Below are positions 16,579 to 25,138 of a stretch of DNA of 45,694 nt, one piece after another; the first letter of the stretch is position 1; each line of letters starts with the position of its first letter. The notes under the pieces were generated by a model. The model saw only the letters and a program-made list of their open reading frames with translations, searched no databases and was not told the origin of the DNA. The translations under genes and the position numbers were made by a program. Source of the stretch: Streptomyces oryzae (GTDB lineage: Bacteria; Actinomycetota; Actinomycetes; Streptomycetales; Streptomycetaceae); the NCBI RefSeq assembly GCF_017676365.1, contig NZ_JADKMA010000033.1, positions 1-45,694 on the forward strand. The letters run 5' to 3'.

Positions 16579-18306
16579 ATGAGTACGACCAAAACAGCAC
16601 CAGCGGGTGCACGCACCGATGCGCCGTCGGCGGGTGTCCGGATTGCCGACTGGGCGGACGGACGGCTCGGAATCTACAATTTCCGGTTTTTGATCCGCAA
16701 GGTCTTCCCCGACCACTGGAGCTTCATGTTCGGTGAGATCGCGCTGTACAGCTTCATCGTGCTGTTGCTCACCGGCGTGTGGCTCACCATGTTCTTCGAC
16801 CCGAGCATGACGGAGGTCGTGTACGAGGGCACGCACGCCCCGCTGCACGGCGTCCCTATGTCCCGGGCCTACGAGTCGACGATCGAGATCAGCTTCGACG
16901 TGCGTGGTGGCCTGCTGATCAGGCAACTGCACCACTGGTCGGCCCTGATCATGATCGGCGCCCTGTGCATCCACACACTCCGGCACTTCCTGACCGGCTC
17001 GTTCCGCAAGCCGCGCGAGGCCAACTGGCTGATCGGCTTCATGCTGCTGGTCCTGGTCACCTTGGAGGGCTTCCTCGGGTACTCGCTCCCCGACGATCTG
17101 CTGTCCGGTACCGGTCTGCGCATCGCTGAGGGGGTCACCCTCGCGATTCCGCTGGTCGGCACATACCTGGCGATGTTCCTGTTCGGCGGCGAGTACCCGG
17201 GCCACGACGTGATCGGCCGGTTCTACAGCTTCCACATCCTGCTGGTGCCGGGCATCATCCTCGCCCTGGTCACCGTCCATCTGATCCTGGTCTTCTACCA
17301 CAAGCACACCCAGTTCAGAGGCCCCGCGCGCACCGAGCAGAATGTGGTCGGCCAGCCTCTGCTGCCGCACTACACGGCCAAGGCCGGCGGCTTCTTCTTC
17401 CTGGTCACCGGCCTGCTCGCGCTCCTCGCCGGCATTGCCCAGATCAATCCGGTGTGGAGGGTCGGCCCCTACCGGGCCGAACAGATCTCGCAGGGTTCGC
17501 AACCCGACTGGTACATGGGCTTCCTGGAGGGCGCCCTGCGCGCCATGCCGGCCTGGGAGTTCGTCCTGCCCGGCGGTTACACCGTCAACATGGGCGTGCT
17601 GCTCCCGGCCGTCGTGCTGCCGACGGTGATGATGCTCGTGATCGCCCTGTGGCCGTTCCTGGAGGCTTGGGTCACCGGTGACCAGCGGGAGCATCATCTG
17701 CTGGACCGGCCCCGCGACCACCCCACGCGGACCGCATTCGGCATCGCGTTCGTCTCGCTGTACCTGGTGCTGTTCTTCGGCGGCGCCAACGACGTCCTGG
17801 CCGAGAGCTTCCACCTGTCGCTCAACGCCATCACCTGGGCTGTGCGGTTCGGCTTCTTCGTAGTCCCGGCGCTGACGTACATCATCACCAAGCGGATATG
17901 TCTCGCCCTGCAGCGGCGGGAGCGCGACGAGCTCCTGCACGGCCGGGAAACCGGGCGGATCCGCAGGCTGCCGCACGGCGAGTTCGTCGAGGTGCACGAG
18001 CCGCTGGACCGCTGGCACGAGTACACCCTGCTGGCCAGGGAGGACTACAAGCCGCTCCCGAAGCCGCGGGCGGAGCACGACGGCGTGCGCAACCCGGGGT
18101 ACCGCAAGCAGATGCTGCGCTACAGATTCAGCCGCTGGCTCTACGGCGGAAACATCGCCAAGCCGACGGCGCAAGAGCTGGAGCACGGGGCCCTGGAGCA
18201 CGGCGACCACGCGCCCCACGGTCCCGGTTCGTCAGGCGGCCACGCGGCGATCGGCGCGCAGCGCAGCTCTGCGGTGGACCAGGAGTCGGACCAGTCACTG
18301 AACTGA
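16579..18306 (+). CDS. Cytochrome bc1 complex cytochrome b subunit, orphan QcrB paralog
   Basis: A 575-residue membrane protein of the actinobacterial QcrB type (usual length about 545), the quinol-oxidising haem-b subunit of complex III. All family landmarks are present: ADWADGRLGIY near the N-terminus, haem-ligand His in QLHHW...CIHTLRHF and in FYSFHILLVPG...VHLILVFYHKHTQF, the Qo-site PDWYMGFLEGALR, and the C-terminal KRICLALQRRERDELLHGRE region. About eight to nine helices are predicted. No qcrA, qcrC or cta genes accompany it, although these normally form one cluster, so it is a second, isolated copy. ATG 16579 has only a weak ribosome site. The next gene, an FAD monooxygenase, starts 160 bases downstream on the same strand. 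Confidence 0.9.
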   Translation: MSTTKTAPAGARTDAPSAGVRIADWADGRLGIYNFRFLIRKVFPDHWSFMFGEIALYSFIVLLLTGVWLTMFFDPSMTEVVYEGTHAPLHGVPMSRAYESTIEISFDVRGGLLIRQLHHWSALIMIGALCIHTLRHFLTGSFRKPREANWLIGFMLLVLVTLEGFLGYSLPDDLLSGTGLRIAEGVTLAIPLVGTYLAMFLFGGEYPGHDVIGRFYSFHILLVPGIILALVTVHLILVFYHKHTQFRGPARTEQNVVGQPLLPHYTAKAGGFFFLVTGLLALLAGIAQINPVWRVGPYRAEQISQGSQPDWYMGFLEGALRAMPAWEFVLPGGYTVNMGVLLPAVVLPTVMMLVIALWPFLEAWVTGDQREHHLLDRPRDHPTRTAFGIAFVSLYLVLFFGGANDVLAESFHLSLNAITWAVRFGFFVVPALTYIITKRICLALQRRERDELLHGRETGRIRRLPHGEFVEVHEPLDRWHEYTLLAREDYKPLPKPRAEHDGVRNPGYRKQMLRYRFSRWLYGGNIAKPTAQELEHGALEHGDHAPHGPGSSGGHAAIGAQRSSAVDQESDQSLN

Positions 18307-18466
18307 CCGGCAAGGCAGAGTTGCCCCTTTGCCGTCGCCGGGCGTGCACCGGGCTGTCGCGAAAGCCGTCGACGTCATGCCCAGCCGTCTCGGCGGCAGG
18401 CGGATTTGCGCGAACGGCCTCCGCCGGAGAGAGAACGCAGGACGTACGGGGAGGAGGGTGGGTGAG

Positions 18467-20005
18467 ATGACGCTGGATGAGCACGTTGCCGACGGCCACG
18501 GCCATGCCGTGGTCATCGGCGCGAGCCTCGCCGGGCTCACCGCGGCGCGAGCCCTGGCCAACTTCATGGACCGGGTCACCGTGGTCGAACGCGACTGGGT
18601 GCCGCGCGGGGCCGGGCGGCGCCGCGGCGTGCCCCAGGCGCGGCACACTCACGGCCTGACCACCGCCGCCCAGCATGGCCTGGAGCTGCTGTTCCCCGGC
18701 ATCCTTGGGGAACTGGCGGACGCCGGGGCGGTTGTGGTGCGGATGACTGAAGACGTGCTGCTGCTCGGCCCGGCCGGCTGGCTGCCCCGCGCGGAGAGCA
18801 ATCTGTCGTCGCTCAGCGCCAGCCGCGACCTCATGGACGCGCTGATACGCGACCGGCTGCGCGCCGACCCGAAAGTGACCTTCCTGCAACAGCATGACGC
18901 CGTCTTGCTGGAGCCCGGCCAGCAGGACACCGTCACCGGCGTGTGGGTGCGTGGCCGCGACCGCCGCGTGCCCGGCGGATGGGGGGAGCGACGCCTGCTC
19001 GTCGCCGACTTCGTCGTGGACGCCACCGGTCGCGCCTCGCGCGCACCCCAGTGGCTCGCCGAACTCGGTTACGTACCGCCCCGTGATACGACCGTGGAGT
19101 CCCGCACCGCCTTCGCCACCGCTGTGTTCGCGCCGCCGGTAGGCCATGTCGCGGACTGGAAGAGCCTGCTGCTGACGCCCGCCCCCGGCCACCCGGCCTG
19201 CGGCATGCTCAACCCGGTCGAGGGCGGCCGCTGGTCGGTGTCGGTGTGCTCCGGCGACGGCTCCCGTCCGCCCACCGACCACACCGGGCTGCTGCGTGCC
19301 GCGGGCGCACTGCGCGATCCGCTGCTGCACGACGTCCTCCAGGCCGCAACGCCGCTCGGCCCGGTCTACAGCTGCGGCCCCAGCGGAAACCGCTGGCGGC
19401 ACTACGAGAAACTGCGCCGCTGGCCGGACCAGTTCCTCGTCGTGGGTGACGCCGTCGTGGCCCTCGACCCGGCACACGGCCAGGGCATGACGGTCGCCGT
19501 GCACTGCGCCCTGGTCCTGGACCAGTTGCTGGCCGCACACGGCACAGCCGTGGGCCTCGGCTATCGCGTACGCAGGGCGATCGCCCATCGGCTCTCCCCC
19601 GTCTGGGAGGCGAGCACCCGTGCGCTGCGTGCCGCGCACGGTGAGCAGGATCCGCGGGCGGGCGGCTGGCGGGCCCGACTCGGCAGACGGTACGCGGCCC
19701 GGATCGCGGCGGCGGCGGCCACCGAACGGGCTGCGGCGAACCTGCTGCTCCAGCAGCTCCAGAACGCCGCCGCGCCCTCGGCGGCGCTGCGGCCTGCGGT
19801 GGTGCGCGCCGCGCTGCGCGGTCCGCGCGCCCCGGTCGCGGCGGGACCGCCCAGTTCCACCCACGGCCCGAACACGGCAAGGATCGCCAGACGTCAAACC
19901 GGTCGCCCAGACACCCCACCGCTCCGCGAACACCCCCACGGTCAGCCCGCCGTAGGCACCGGGGTGGCCCTGCACCGTCCCAGCTCCTCCCCCACCATCA
20001 GGTGA
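18467..20005 (+). CDS. FAD-dependent monooxygenase/oxidoreductase
   Basis: A 512-residue flavoprotein. An N-terminal dinucleotide fold (VVIGASLAGLTAARAL ... VTVVERD) and the GD motif VVGDAVVALDPAHGQGMTVA mark the para-hydroxybenzoate-hydroxylase/squalene-epoxidase-like group, close to the Streptomyces 'FAD-dependent oxidoreductase/epoxidase' proteins. The substrate cannot be read from sequence. ATG 18467 follows GGAGGAG at 18450-18456. The last 70 or so residues are low-complexity (Arg, Pro, Ala) and not family-like, so the functional end may be near residue 440. It may be co-transcribed with the cytochrome b gene before it, which would suggest a quinol- or quinone-related reaction; that is inference. 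Confidence 0.85.
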   Translation: MTLDEHVADGHGHAVVIGASLAGLTAARALANFMDRVTVVERDWVPRGAGRRRGVPQARHTHGLTTAAQHGLELLFPGILGELADAGAVVVRMTEDVLLLGPAGWLPRAESNLSSLSASRDLMDALIRDRLRADPKVTFLQQHDAVLLEPGQQDTVTGVWVRGRDRRVPGGWGERRLLVADFVVDATGRASRAPQWLAELGYVPPRDTTVESRTAFATAVFAPPVGHVADWKSLLLTPAPGHPACGMLNPVEGGRWSVSVCSGDGSRPPTDHTGLLRAAGALRDPLLHDVLQAATPLGPVYSCGPSGNRWRHYEKLRRWPDQFLVVGDAVVALDPAHGQGMTVAVHCALVLDQLLAAHGTAVGLGYRVRRAIAHRLSPVWEASTRALRAAHGEQDPRAGGWRARLGRRYAARIAAAAATERAAANLLLQQLQNAAAPSAALRPAVVRAALRGPRAPVAAGPPSSTHGPNTARIARRQTGRPDTPPLREHPHGQPAVGTGVALHRPSSSPTIR

Positions 20006-20397
20006 CCGACCGCCTCAAGGAGCACCATGTCCACTCCGGTCGACGACCCTTGCACCTCAGCCACGGTGGTCCCTCGCTGACGTCGACACTGCACCGTCCG
20101 TCCGGTGTCCGGGTTTCGTCTGGCGTGCGCATAGAAGCCCGACGAGCAGATCTGAGTGCTACAAGTACCGGAAGGTCACCTCGCCGCTTCCGACGCCGGC
20201 CAGTGATCAGCAGCCCGGGACAACCGCTGTCCGCTCTGCAGCAGCGCGGATCCCGTGCTGTCCGCCGCCTTTGTGCTCACCTGGAGGTGACGCTGACTCT
20301 AACGTCGGCGCGGCCCGTCGTCCTGGGGTCGGTCGAGGCCCCGCCTGGACGAGGACATGCGAGCGGCATGGGCGTCGTTCGAGACGGCCTGCCAGTT
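20006..20397. other. Gap after the monooxygenase, nothing firm
   Basis: About 390 bases with open but unconvincing frames on both strands. One plus-strand frame (RLDEDMRAAWASFETACQFY, about 20340-20400) looks coding-like but cannot be assigned. The right end meets the stop of the truncated glyoxalase on the minus strand, so a rearrangement junction probably lies here. Confidence 0.35.
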
Positions 20398-20511
20398 CTA
20401 CGGCACATCTCGGCTTCTGGCGTTGCCCAGCTCGACGTAGCCCAGGGCGGTGTGGAAACCGGGCGAGCGGTCCAGGTCGGTGACGCGGTAGGCGACCAAG
20501 AGCGTCTTCAC
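20398..20511 (-). pseudogene. Truncated VOC/glyoxalase-family gene
   Basis: GTG 20511 starts a frame of 37 residues whose beginning, VKTLLVAYRVTDLDRSPGFH followed by TALGYVELG, is the first beta-alpha-beta unit of a vicinal-oxygen-chelate (glyoxalase) protein. Family members need about 120 residues, and here a stop follows. The start overlaps the TGA of the preceding reductase gene (GTGA), so the two were a coupled pair before the 3' part was lost. Confidence 0.65.
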
Positions 20512-21092
20512 ACTGTCATCTCGGGTCGGCGCACCCGGTAGCGCAGGTGCGTGACATCTCGGTCCTCGAGCCGTCGGACGAGGTCGAGTTCGATGTGGTC
20601 ACCGCCCAGATGGTCGAACAGCCTTCGGCCGTCTCCGAGGAGGACCTGAACCAGGTGGATCTCCATCTCGTCCATCTGCCCGGCGCGGAGGAGCGCTTGG
20701 GCCGCACCCGCCCCATGGACCATGACCGGCCGGTCCCCGGCGGCTGCGCGAGCCTGGCGGGCACACTCCTCGACATCGGTGACGAAACGCGCGTGGCCGG
20801 GTGGTACGTCCCCGTCGGCCACCTGGTGGGTGAGGACGAAGATCGGCACGCCGTCGTGGTGGTCGCCCTGCCAGCGCCCGGCGAGTTCGAAGGTCCGACG
20901 GCCGGAGATCACCGCGCCGGTCGCCAGCGCTTCGCGGAAGACCTGGCCGCTCGGACCGTCGGACTCCCGATCGTCGAGCCAGTTGAAAAGCCGTCCGCCG
21001 TCGCGTCCGAGCTCCTGACCTGGCCGATCGTCCGGCCCGGCGATGTAGCCGTCGAGCGACATCGACATGTACAGCCGAATGGGATTGGTCAT
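20508..21092 (-). CDS. RibD C-terminal/dihydrofolate-reductase-like protein
   Basis: A 194-residue cytosolic protein with the DHFR-like fold of the RibD_C family: MSMSLDGYIAGPDD at the N-terminus, the cofactor-side segment ISGRRTFELAGRW, and a late GAGAAQALLRAGQMDEMEIH. Such proteins are NADPH-dependent reductases of uncertain substrate and are often found next to glyoxalase-type or stress genes. ATG 21092 follows GGAGG five bases upstream and is preferred over the in-frame ATG 12 bases earlier. A truncated glyoxalase gene is translationally coupled behind it. It is not a classical folA, although thyA lies 2.1 kb away. Confidence 0.85.
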   Translation of the reverse strand: MTNPIRLYMSMSLDGYIAGPDDRPGQELGRDGGRLFNWLDDRESDGPSGQVFREALATGAVISGRRTFELAGRWQGDHHDGVPIFVLTHQVADGDVPPGHARFVTDVEECARQARAAAGDRPVMVHGAGAAQALLRAGQMDEMEIHLVQVLLGDGRRLFDHLGGDHIELDLVRRLEDRDVTHLRYRVRRPEMTV

Positions 21093-21384
21093 CCTGGCCT
21101 CCATTACTTCTCCACGGCAGCGGGACCCGCTGCTTCCTGATCCGCAGGCGGGGCGGGAATGTCACAAGGAAGACTTCAGGCAACAGGCAAACTCATCGGC
21201 TTGACACGCCGGCGCTGTCGGCCGAGGAGCGGCGGGGAACCAGTGGGTGAAGGTCATTGGACGCGTGGCCGAGTTGCTGCGATGCGTCAGCCGGATTCGC
21301 CGGCTGCCCGGGGACCTAACCCCTCAGGGCTGAGGGGGCGTTGCGATCTGCCATGGACGCGTCCGTTCTCGTCGGTGGCGGGTG

Positions 21385-22263
21385 TCACGTCGTCAGGCGG
21401 TCGCGCTGTGTCGCGCACAGCTCCCAGATGGTGTTGCGGGTGGTTTCGTCGAGGACCGCAGCGGGCCACGGGGTGGGGGCGGCCTTGCTGTTGAAGTAGG
21501 TGCCGTGGGTGTCCTGAACCTCGGGGCTGGAGGCGAGGTACACGCTGGAGCGCGTGGCCCTGAGCAGCGCCCGGTGCCCGTACACGACGGGCATCGCGAG
21601 CCGCAGCAGCGGCACGATCGGGCGGGCCGGCGGCGGGTAGCTGCTGGTGGCAAGGTTCTTGTTCATCGAGGTGTAGGCGTGCCCGGGATAGGCGACGTTC
21701 AGCGTCACTCGCGTCGTCTCGAGCTCCTGCGCGAAGCGGTAGCTCATCGCCATCTGAGCCAGCTTGGTCTGGTTGTAGAACGACAACCCGACATAGGACT
21801 TCTCGCCCTGCAGGTTGGTCAGGTCGATCCGTCCCCGCGGGATGCCGCCGGTGATGTTGATGACCCGGGCCGGCCCCGAGGCCGTCAGGGCCGGCATCAG
21901 CCAGTGAGTAAGGCAGAACGGCGCGACCACGTTCACCGCGAACGCCGTCTCGATGCCGTCCTCAGTCAGTTCGCGGTGGGATCGGGTCGCTCCGGCGTTA
22001 TTGATCAGCACATCCACGCCACCGATCCGGGTGCCGACCTCCTCGGCGAGGCGATGGACATCGCGGAGCCGGGACATGTCGGCCGTTATCGCCATGACGC
22101 TTTCGTTCCCGCTGGAGCGGCGGAGGTCCGCCACAGCAGCGTCGGCGCGGTTCTCGTCGCGGCCGACGAGGATGACGCCGGCGCCGAGCCCCGCCAGTTG
22201 GCGCGCGGTCTCCTTACCGATGCCCCCGGTGCTGCCGGTCACCAGGACGGTCTTGCCTTCCAT
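21385..22263 (-). CDS. SDR-family oxidoreductase
   Basis: A 292-residue short-chain dehydrogenase of the retinol-dehydrogenase/WWOX-like type. It shows the TGSTGGIG cofactor loop, NNAGATRS, INITGG (catalytic Ser replaced by Thr in this short motif) and the YNQTK active-site pair in SFYNQTKLAQMAM. ATG 22263 (MEGKTVLVTGS) is chosen because GGAG lies eight bases upstream; in-frame GTG and ATG codons further up fall in the operator region. The gene is divergent from a TetR regulator, with a dyad operator between them, and is probably its target. The substrate is unknown. Confidence 0.85.
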   Translation of the reverse strand: MEGKTVLVTGSTGGIGKETARQLAGLGAGVILVGRDENRADAAVADLRRSSGNESVMAITADMSRLRDVHRLAEEVGTRIGGVDVLINNAGATRSHRELTEDGIETAFAVNVVAPFCLTHWLMPALTASGPARVINITGGIPRGRIDLTNLQGEKSYVGLSFYNQTKLAQMAMSYRFAQELETTRVTLNVAYPGHAYTSMNKNLATSSYPPPARPIVPLLRLAMPVVYGHRALLRATRSSVYLASSPEVQDTHGTYFNSKAAPTPWPAAVLDETTRNTIWELCATQRDRLTT

Positions 22264-22299
22264 CGTCACCACTCCATTCCCCATCTGGTATCTGGTATC

Positions 22300-22314
22300 T
22301 GTCACTCGGTGACA
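22300..22314. promoter_or_regulatory. Candidate TetR operator between SDR and tetR
   Basis: A perfect 6-bp inverted repeat, TGTCAC-TCG-GTGACA, lies 37 bases before the SDR start and 37 bases before the tetR start. It sits in the single divergent control region and has the size and symmetry of a TetR-family site. A tandem ATCTGGT repeat (22283-22299) adjoins it. Confidence 0.5.
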
Positions 22315-22350
22315 CTATAGACAGTCGATGACGCAAAGTAGACTTGGTGC

Positions 22351-22944
22351 ATGGGAGAAGGACTGCGCGAACGCACCCGCCGAGCGGTACGGGCAGAGAT
22401 TGCCGAGGTGGCCATCGGCCTGTTCGTCCGCCAGGGGTTCGACAACACGACCGTCGAAGACATCGCTCAAGCGGCCGGCATGACCAAACGCAGCTTCTTC
22501 CGCTACTTCGCCACCAAGGAAGACGTCGTCTTCGACGGCGTCGACCTCACCGGAGAGAAGGTGGTTGCCGACATCGCTGCACGGCCTGCCGAGGAAGGGC
22601 CATGGGAGTGCCTGCAGCACGTCCTTGGGGCCTGGCAGGAGGAGATCCATGCCAGCGAGCAGGTGCTCGCAACGCTCCGCCTCATCGAAGCCACGCCCGC
22701 ACTGGTCGGAAGACTCCACCAACGCCGAACAGAATGGCGCCGGCGAGTCAGCGACGCACTCCAAGGGCGGCCAGGCGTCGATATCGACGCGTACACCGCG
22801 GACCTGCTCACCAACGCCGCCACCGCAGTGCTCGACGCCGTGTCCAGCGAGTGGGTGCGATCAGACGGGAAGGCGAAACGCTCAGCTCTCCTGGAGCAGG
22901 GGTTCCGTCAGCTCCACGTAGACCCGAACCTGCGACAGGCGTGA
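22351..22944 (+). CDS. TetR-family transcriptional regulator
   Basis: A 197-residue regulator. The N-terminal helix-turn-helix is typical (VAIGLFVRQGFDNTTVEDIA then AGMTKRSFFRYFATKEDVVF, residues about 18-60). The C-terminal ligand domain is all-helical and unassigned. A TAGACT hexamer (22339-22344) ends six bases before ATG 22351 and no ribosome site is seen, so the mRNA may be leaderless. The divergent SDR gene and shared dyad suggest local repression of the SDR and of itself. Confidence 0.9.
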   Translation: MGEGLRERTRRAVRAEIAEVAIGLFVRQGFDNTTVEDIAQAAGMTKRSFFRYFATKEDVVFDGVDLTGEKVVADIAARPAEEGPWECLQHVLGAWQEEIHASEQVLATLRLIEATPALVGRLHQRRTEWRRRVSDALQGRPGVDIDAYTADLLTNAATAVLDAVSSEWVRSDGKAKRSALLEQGFRQLHVDPNLRQA

Positions 22945-23217
22945 TCGCGCTGCCTGCTGGCTGCTGGCTGCTGGCTGCGTCCTCCCCCGCAACAACTAGG
23001 GGACGTGCCCTCACTGGTGCGCCACGCTCCCAGCCATCGAGTTGCCGCAAACCAGCCCTTCCCGGGAGGAGCGGCCAGGGCGGGGTCAGGAGAGGGGTCG
23101 ACGCGATCGCCGCCGTCATCCGCCGATGCGGATCCGCCCGTGCACGCAGCCATCCCACCCCGCGTCTTGCGCCCCATCAGCACGGGACGGCGTTCTGCGC
23201 CCGGATCAGCCCGACGT
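22945..23217. other. Gap with a short tandem repeat
   Basis: A TGCTGGC heptamer is repeated three times at 22955-22975 just after the tetR stop. The remainder carries open frames antisense to each other but no recognised gene. It lies between convergent tetR and thyA and may contain their terminators; I see no clear hairpin. Confidence 0.4.
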
Positions 23218-24015
23218 TCACACCGCGACCGGAGCTTTGATGGCTGGATGGTGTTCGTAGTCGAGCACTTCCACATCGGAGTAGGCGTATTCGAAAAGCG
23301 AGTCGGCTTGACGCAGACGCAGTCGGGGGAACCCGAACGGGATGCGCGAGAGCTGCTCGGCCACCTGCTCGACGTGATTGTCATAGATGTGGCAGTCGCC
23401 TCCAGTCCAGATGAAGTCACCCGGTTCGAGGCCGACCTGCTGCGCCACCATGTGCGTGAGCAGGGCATAGCTGGCGATGTTGAACGGGACACCGAGGAAC
23501 AGGTCGGCGCTGCGCTGGTACAGCTGGCAGGAGAGCTTGCCGTCGGAGACGTAGAACTGGAAGAAGGCGTGACACGGCGCGAGAGCCATCTTGCCCAGCT
23601 CAGCGACGTTCCAGCTGGAGACGACCATTCTGCGGGAGTCCGGATCCCGGCGCAGAGTGTCGAGAACCTCGCTGACCTGGTCGATGTGCCTGCCGTCCGG
23701 AGCGGGCCATGAACGCCACTGTACGCCGTAGACCGGCCCCAGGTCGCCGTTCGAGTCGGCCCATTCGTCCCAGATGGTGATGCCGTGCTCATGCAGCCAC
23801 TCGACGTTCGAGTCACCTCGCAGGAACCACAGCAATTCGTACACGATGGACCTGAGATGCACCTTTTTGGTGGTGATCAGCGGGAACCCCTGCGAGAGGT
23901 CGTAGCGCAGCTGGTGCCCGAAAACACTTCGGGTGCCGGTGCCCGTCCGGTCGGCTTTGGCCGTCCCGGAGGTGAGTACCAGCCGCAACAGGTCTTCGTA
24001 CTGGGTGTCCGCCAC
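23218..24015 (-). CDS. thyA: Thymidylate synthase ThyA
   Basis: A 265-residue enzyme of the classical ThyA family (E. coli ThyA is 264) that methylates dUMP with methylene-tetrahydrofolate to give dTMP. Visible signatures: [12 protein letters not shown] (phosphate-binding Arg), the DSRRM pair near residues 127-130, the catalytic Cys (about residue 148) in [12 protein letters not shown], and [23 protein letters not shown] 24015 gives exactly the family length ([10 protein letters not shown]). Many Streptomyces rely on flavin-dependent ThyX, so this may be an additional enzyme. No folA follows it. A TAGACT hexamer eight bases before the start hints at a short or absent leader. Confidence 0.95.
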   Translation of the reverse strand: MADTQYEDLLRLVLTSGTAKADRTGTGTRSVFGHQLRYDLSQGFPLITTKKVHLRSIVYELLWFLRGDSNVEWLHEHGITIWDEWADSNGDLGPVYGVQWRSWPAPDGRHIDQVSEVLDTLRRDPDSRRMVVSSWNVAELGKMALAPCHAFFQFYVSDGKLSCQLYQRSADLFLGVPFNIASYALLTHMVAQQVGLEPGDFIWTGGDCHIYDNHVEQVAEQLSRIPFGFPRLRLRQADSLFEYAYSDVEVLDYEHHPAIKAPVAV

Positions 24016-24019
24016 GGCT

Positions 24020-24160
24020 GTCGAGTCTACTGGCCGCCAACAGGCGGGCGTCGTGTGTGAGGGCACTGTGGCGGAGCCGGTGCAGGGGAGCGCCGGCGTC
24101 CCGGCCGGGCCCTTGCGGCCGGTGGATCGCCTTGCGCTCGACGGACAGCCAGCCGGACGG
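24020..24160 (-). pseudogene. Possible tyrosine-recombinase C-terminal remnant
   Basis: Just upstream of thyA, one minus-strand frame contains [15 protein letters not shown], similar to the LHxLRHSxxTH catalytic signature of tyrosine integrases. The rest of the enzyme is missing. The match is short and could be chance. Confidence 0.35.
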
Positions 24161-24562
24161 GCCGGCCGGTGTGTTCCTGGGCGGCAGCGTGCAGGGCGGC
24201 CAGGTCTGCGGTCTCGTTGGGGGCGGTACGACGGCTTCGGTGCGGGTGGTGCCGGCGGCCCAGCCGTTGCTGGTCGCATAGCGGCACACGGTGCGGTAGT
24301 GCGGTAGTCCTAGGTATCGCCCCAAGCCGAGCGCGTGACGGCGTGGGCGTGGCCGACGTAGCCGGGCAGCGACAAGAATGCAGGCACGACCCGCTCCTGG
24401 CCGCCGGTTTGCATCCGCCCCTTGCGTGCACGCCGTGCCCGACGCTCGTTCACACGTGGCCGGACGCGGGGCGGCCCCATGCCGTTCGCTGTGCGCGTTC
24501 ACCATGCCCACGACGCTACGGAACCGCGGGTCAGCCGGCGATGGAGCAAGCACCCGGATCAG

Positions 24563-24606
24563 AGGTTCGGGATTCCCGAACCTTGGCAGGCAGCTCGGCT
24601 GCCAAG
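24563..24606. terminator. Hairpins left of the secreted-protein gene terminator
   Basis: AGGTTCGGG-ATT-CCCGAACCT (24563-24583) is a perfect 9-bp stem with a 3-base loop. GGCAGC-TCG-GCTGCC (24589-24603) follows, and CTTGG/CCAAG arms can extend it. Together with the hairpin at 24611-24643 they form a run of three stems. Confidence 0.5.
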
Positions 24607-24610
24607 GGCG

Positions 24611-24643
24611 GGAAGGCCGGGACCCGCCGGGCCCCGGCCTTCC
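24611..24643. terminator. Strong GC hairpin downstream of the secreted-protein gene
   Basis: A perfect 11-bp stem, GGAAGGCCGGG paired with CCCGGCCTTCC, with an 11-base loop. It starts about 70 bases beyond the stop of the minus-strand gene at 24713. There is no U tract, as is usual in Streptomyces terminators. Confidence 0.65.
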
Positions 24644-24712
24644 GCGGGGCGAACCGCCCGGCCATGCCGCATCGTGGTGGTCACTAGTCGGACGGTCCGG
24701 CCCCGGACTTGC

Positions 24713-25138
24713 TCATTCGTTCATGGAGAGTCCCAGCAGGACGGTGTCCTGAGGGATGTTGTGTGTCTCGTTGCGGTTGAAGGGCAGGTCCCACTCCTTC
24801 CCTGCGGTCTTCAGGTGGAGGGAGCCGCGGTTGTTGGCGGTGTGCACCTGGCGGAGCTCCCCGTGCTGGTCCGGGTTGGCCGCCCGGCCGGAGCCGCTCC
24901 AGCAGACGCTCGTGTCGGCGGGGTCGTCGTTGATGGTGTCGTAGTCCAGAACGAGGGATCCGGCCGGAGCGACCGAGCAGTAGGCCCAGCGGTCGATGGA
25001 CTTCGCCGAGACGTCGCCTGCCGTGGCTGACCCGGTGCCGGCGGGTGCAGCGTTGGCGGGCGCAGCGATGGCCCCGAGGCCACCGACGGCGGCCAGCAGG
25101 GTCGCGGCGACGGCCGTCCTGCGTACGGATCGGAACAT
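24713..25138 (-). CDS. Small secreted protein, unknown function
   Basis: A 141-residue protein with a clear Sec signal peptide: MFRSVRRTAV, a hydrophobic core of Ala, Leu and Val, and an ANA cleavage site after about residue 33. The mature part (about 108 residues) has two Cys, in WAYCSVA and TSVCWSG, that could form one disulphide. It also has repeated Tyr, Trp and Asn/Asp features and ends in LGLSMNE. No catalytic motif is visible. A beta/gamma-crystallin-like fold is possible but I cannot show it. ATG 25138 is preceded by GGGGGAG; the ATG 12 bases upstream is less well placed. It stands alone, followed by strong hairpins, so it is probably a monocistronic exported product. Confidence 0.75.
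   Translation of the reverse strand: MFRSVRRTAVAATLLAAVGGLGAIAAPANAAPAGTGSATAGDVSAKSIDRWAYCSVAPAGSLVLDYDTINDDPADTSVCWSGSGRAANPDQHGELRQVHTANNRGSLHLKTAGKEWDLPFNRNETHNIPQDTVLLGLSMNE

Noticed and set aside
16300..18219. Long minus-strand open frame (639 codons) opposite the cytochrome b gene
   Set aside because: It is an antisense shadow caused by high third-position G+C. The plus strand carries a complete conserved protein, and the antisense product is low-complexity (Gln, Asp, His-rich).
18128..19975. Minus-strand open frame of 615 codons
   Set aside because: Antisense to the end of qcrB and to the FAD monooxygenase, with no domain and no ribosome site.
20508..21092. Calling the RibD-like gene folA because thyA is near
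   Set aside because: The motifs fit the RibD_C family rather than classical DHFR, and the genes are 2.1 kb apart with a divergent SDR/tetR pair between them.
22955..22975. Triple TGCTGGC repeat as a possible CRISPR or regulatory array
   Set aside because: Units are only seven bases with no spacers; it is a simple tandem repeat.
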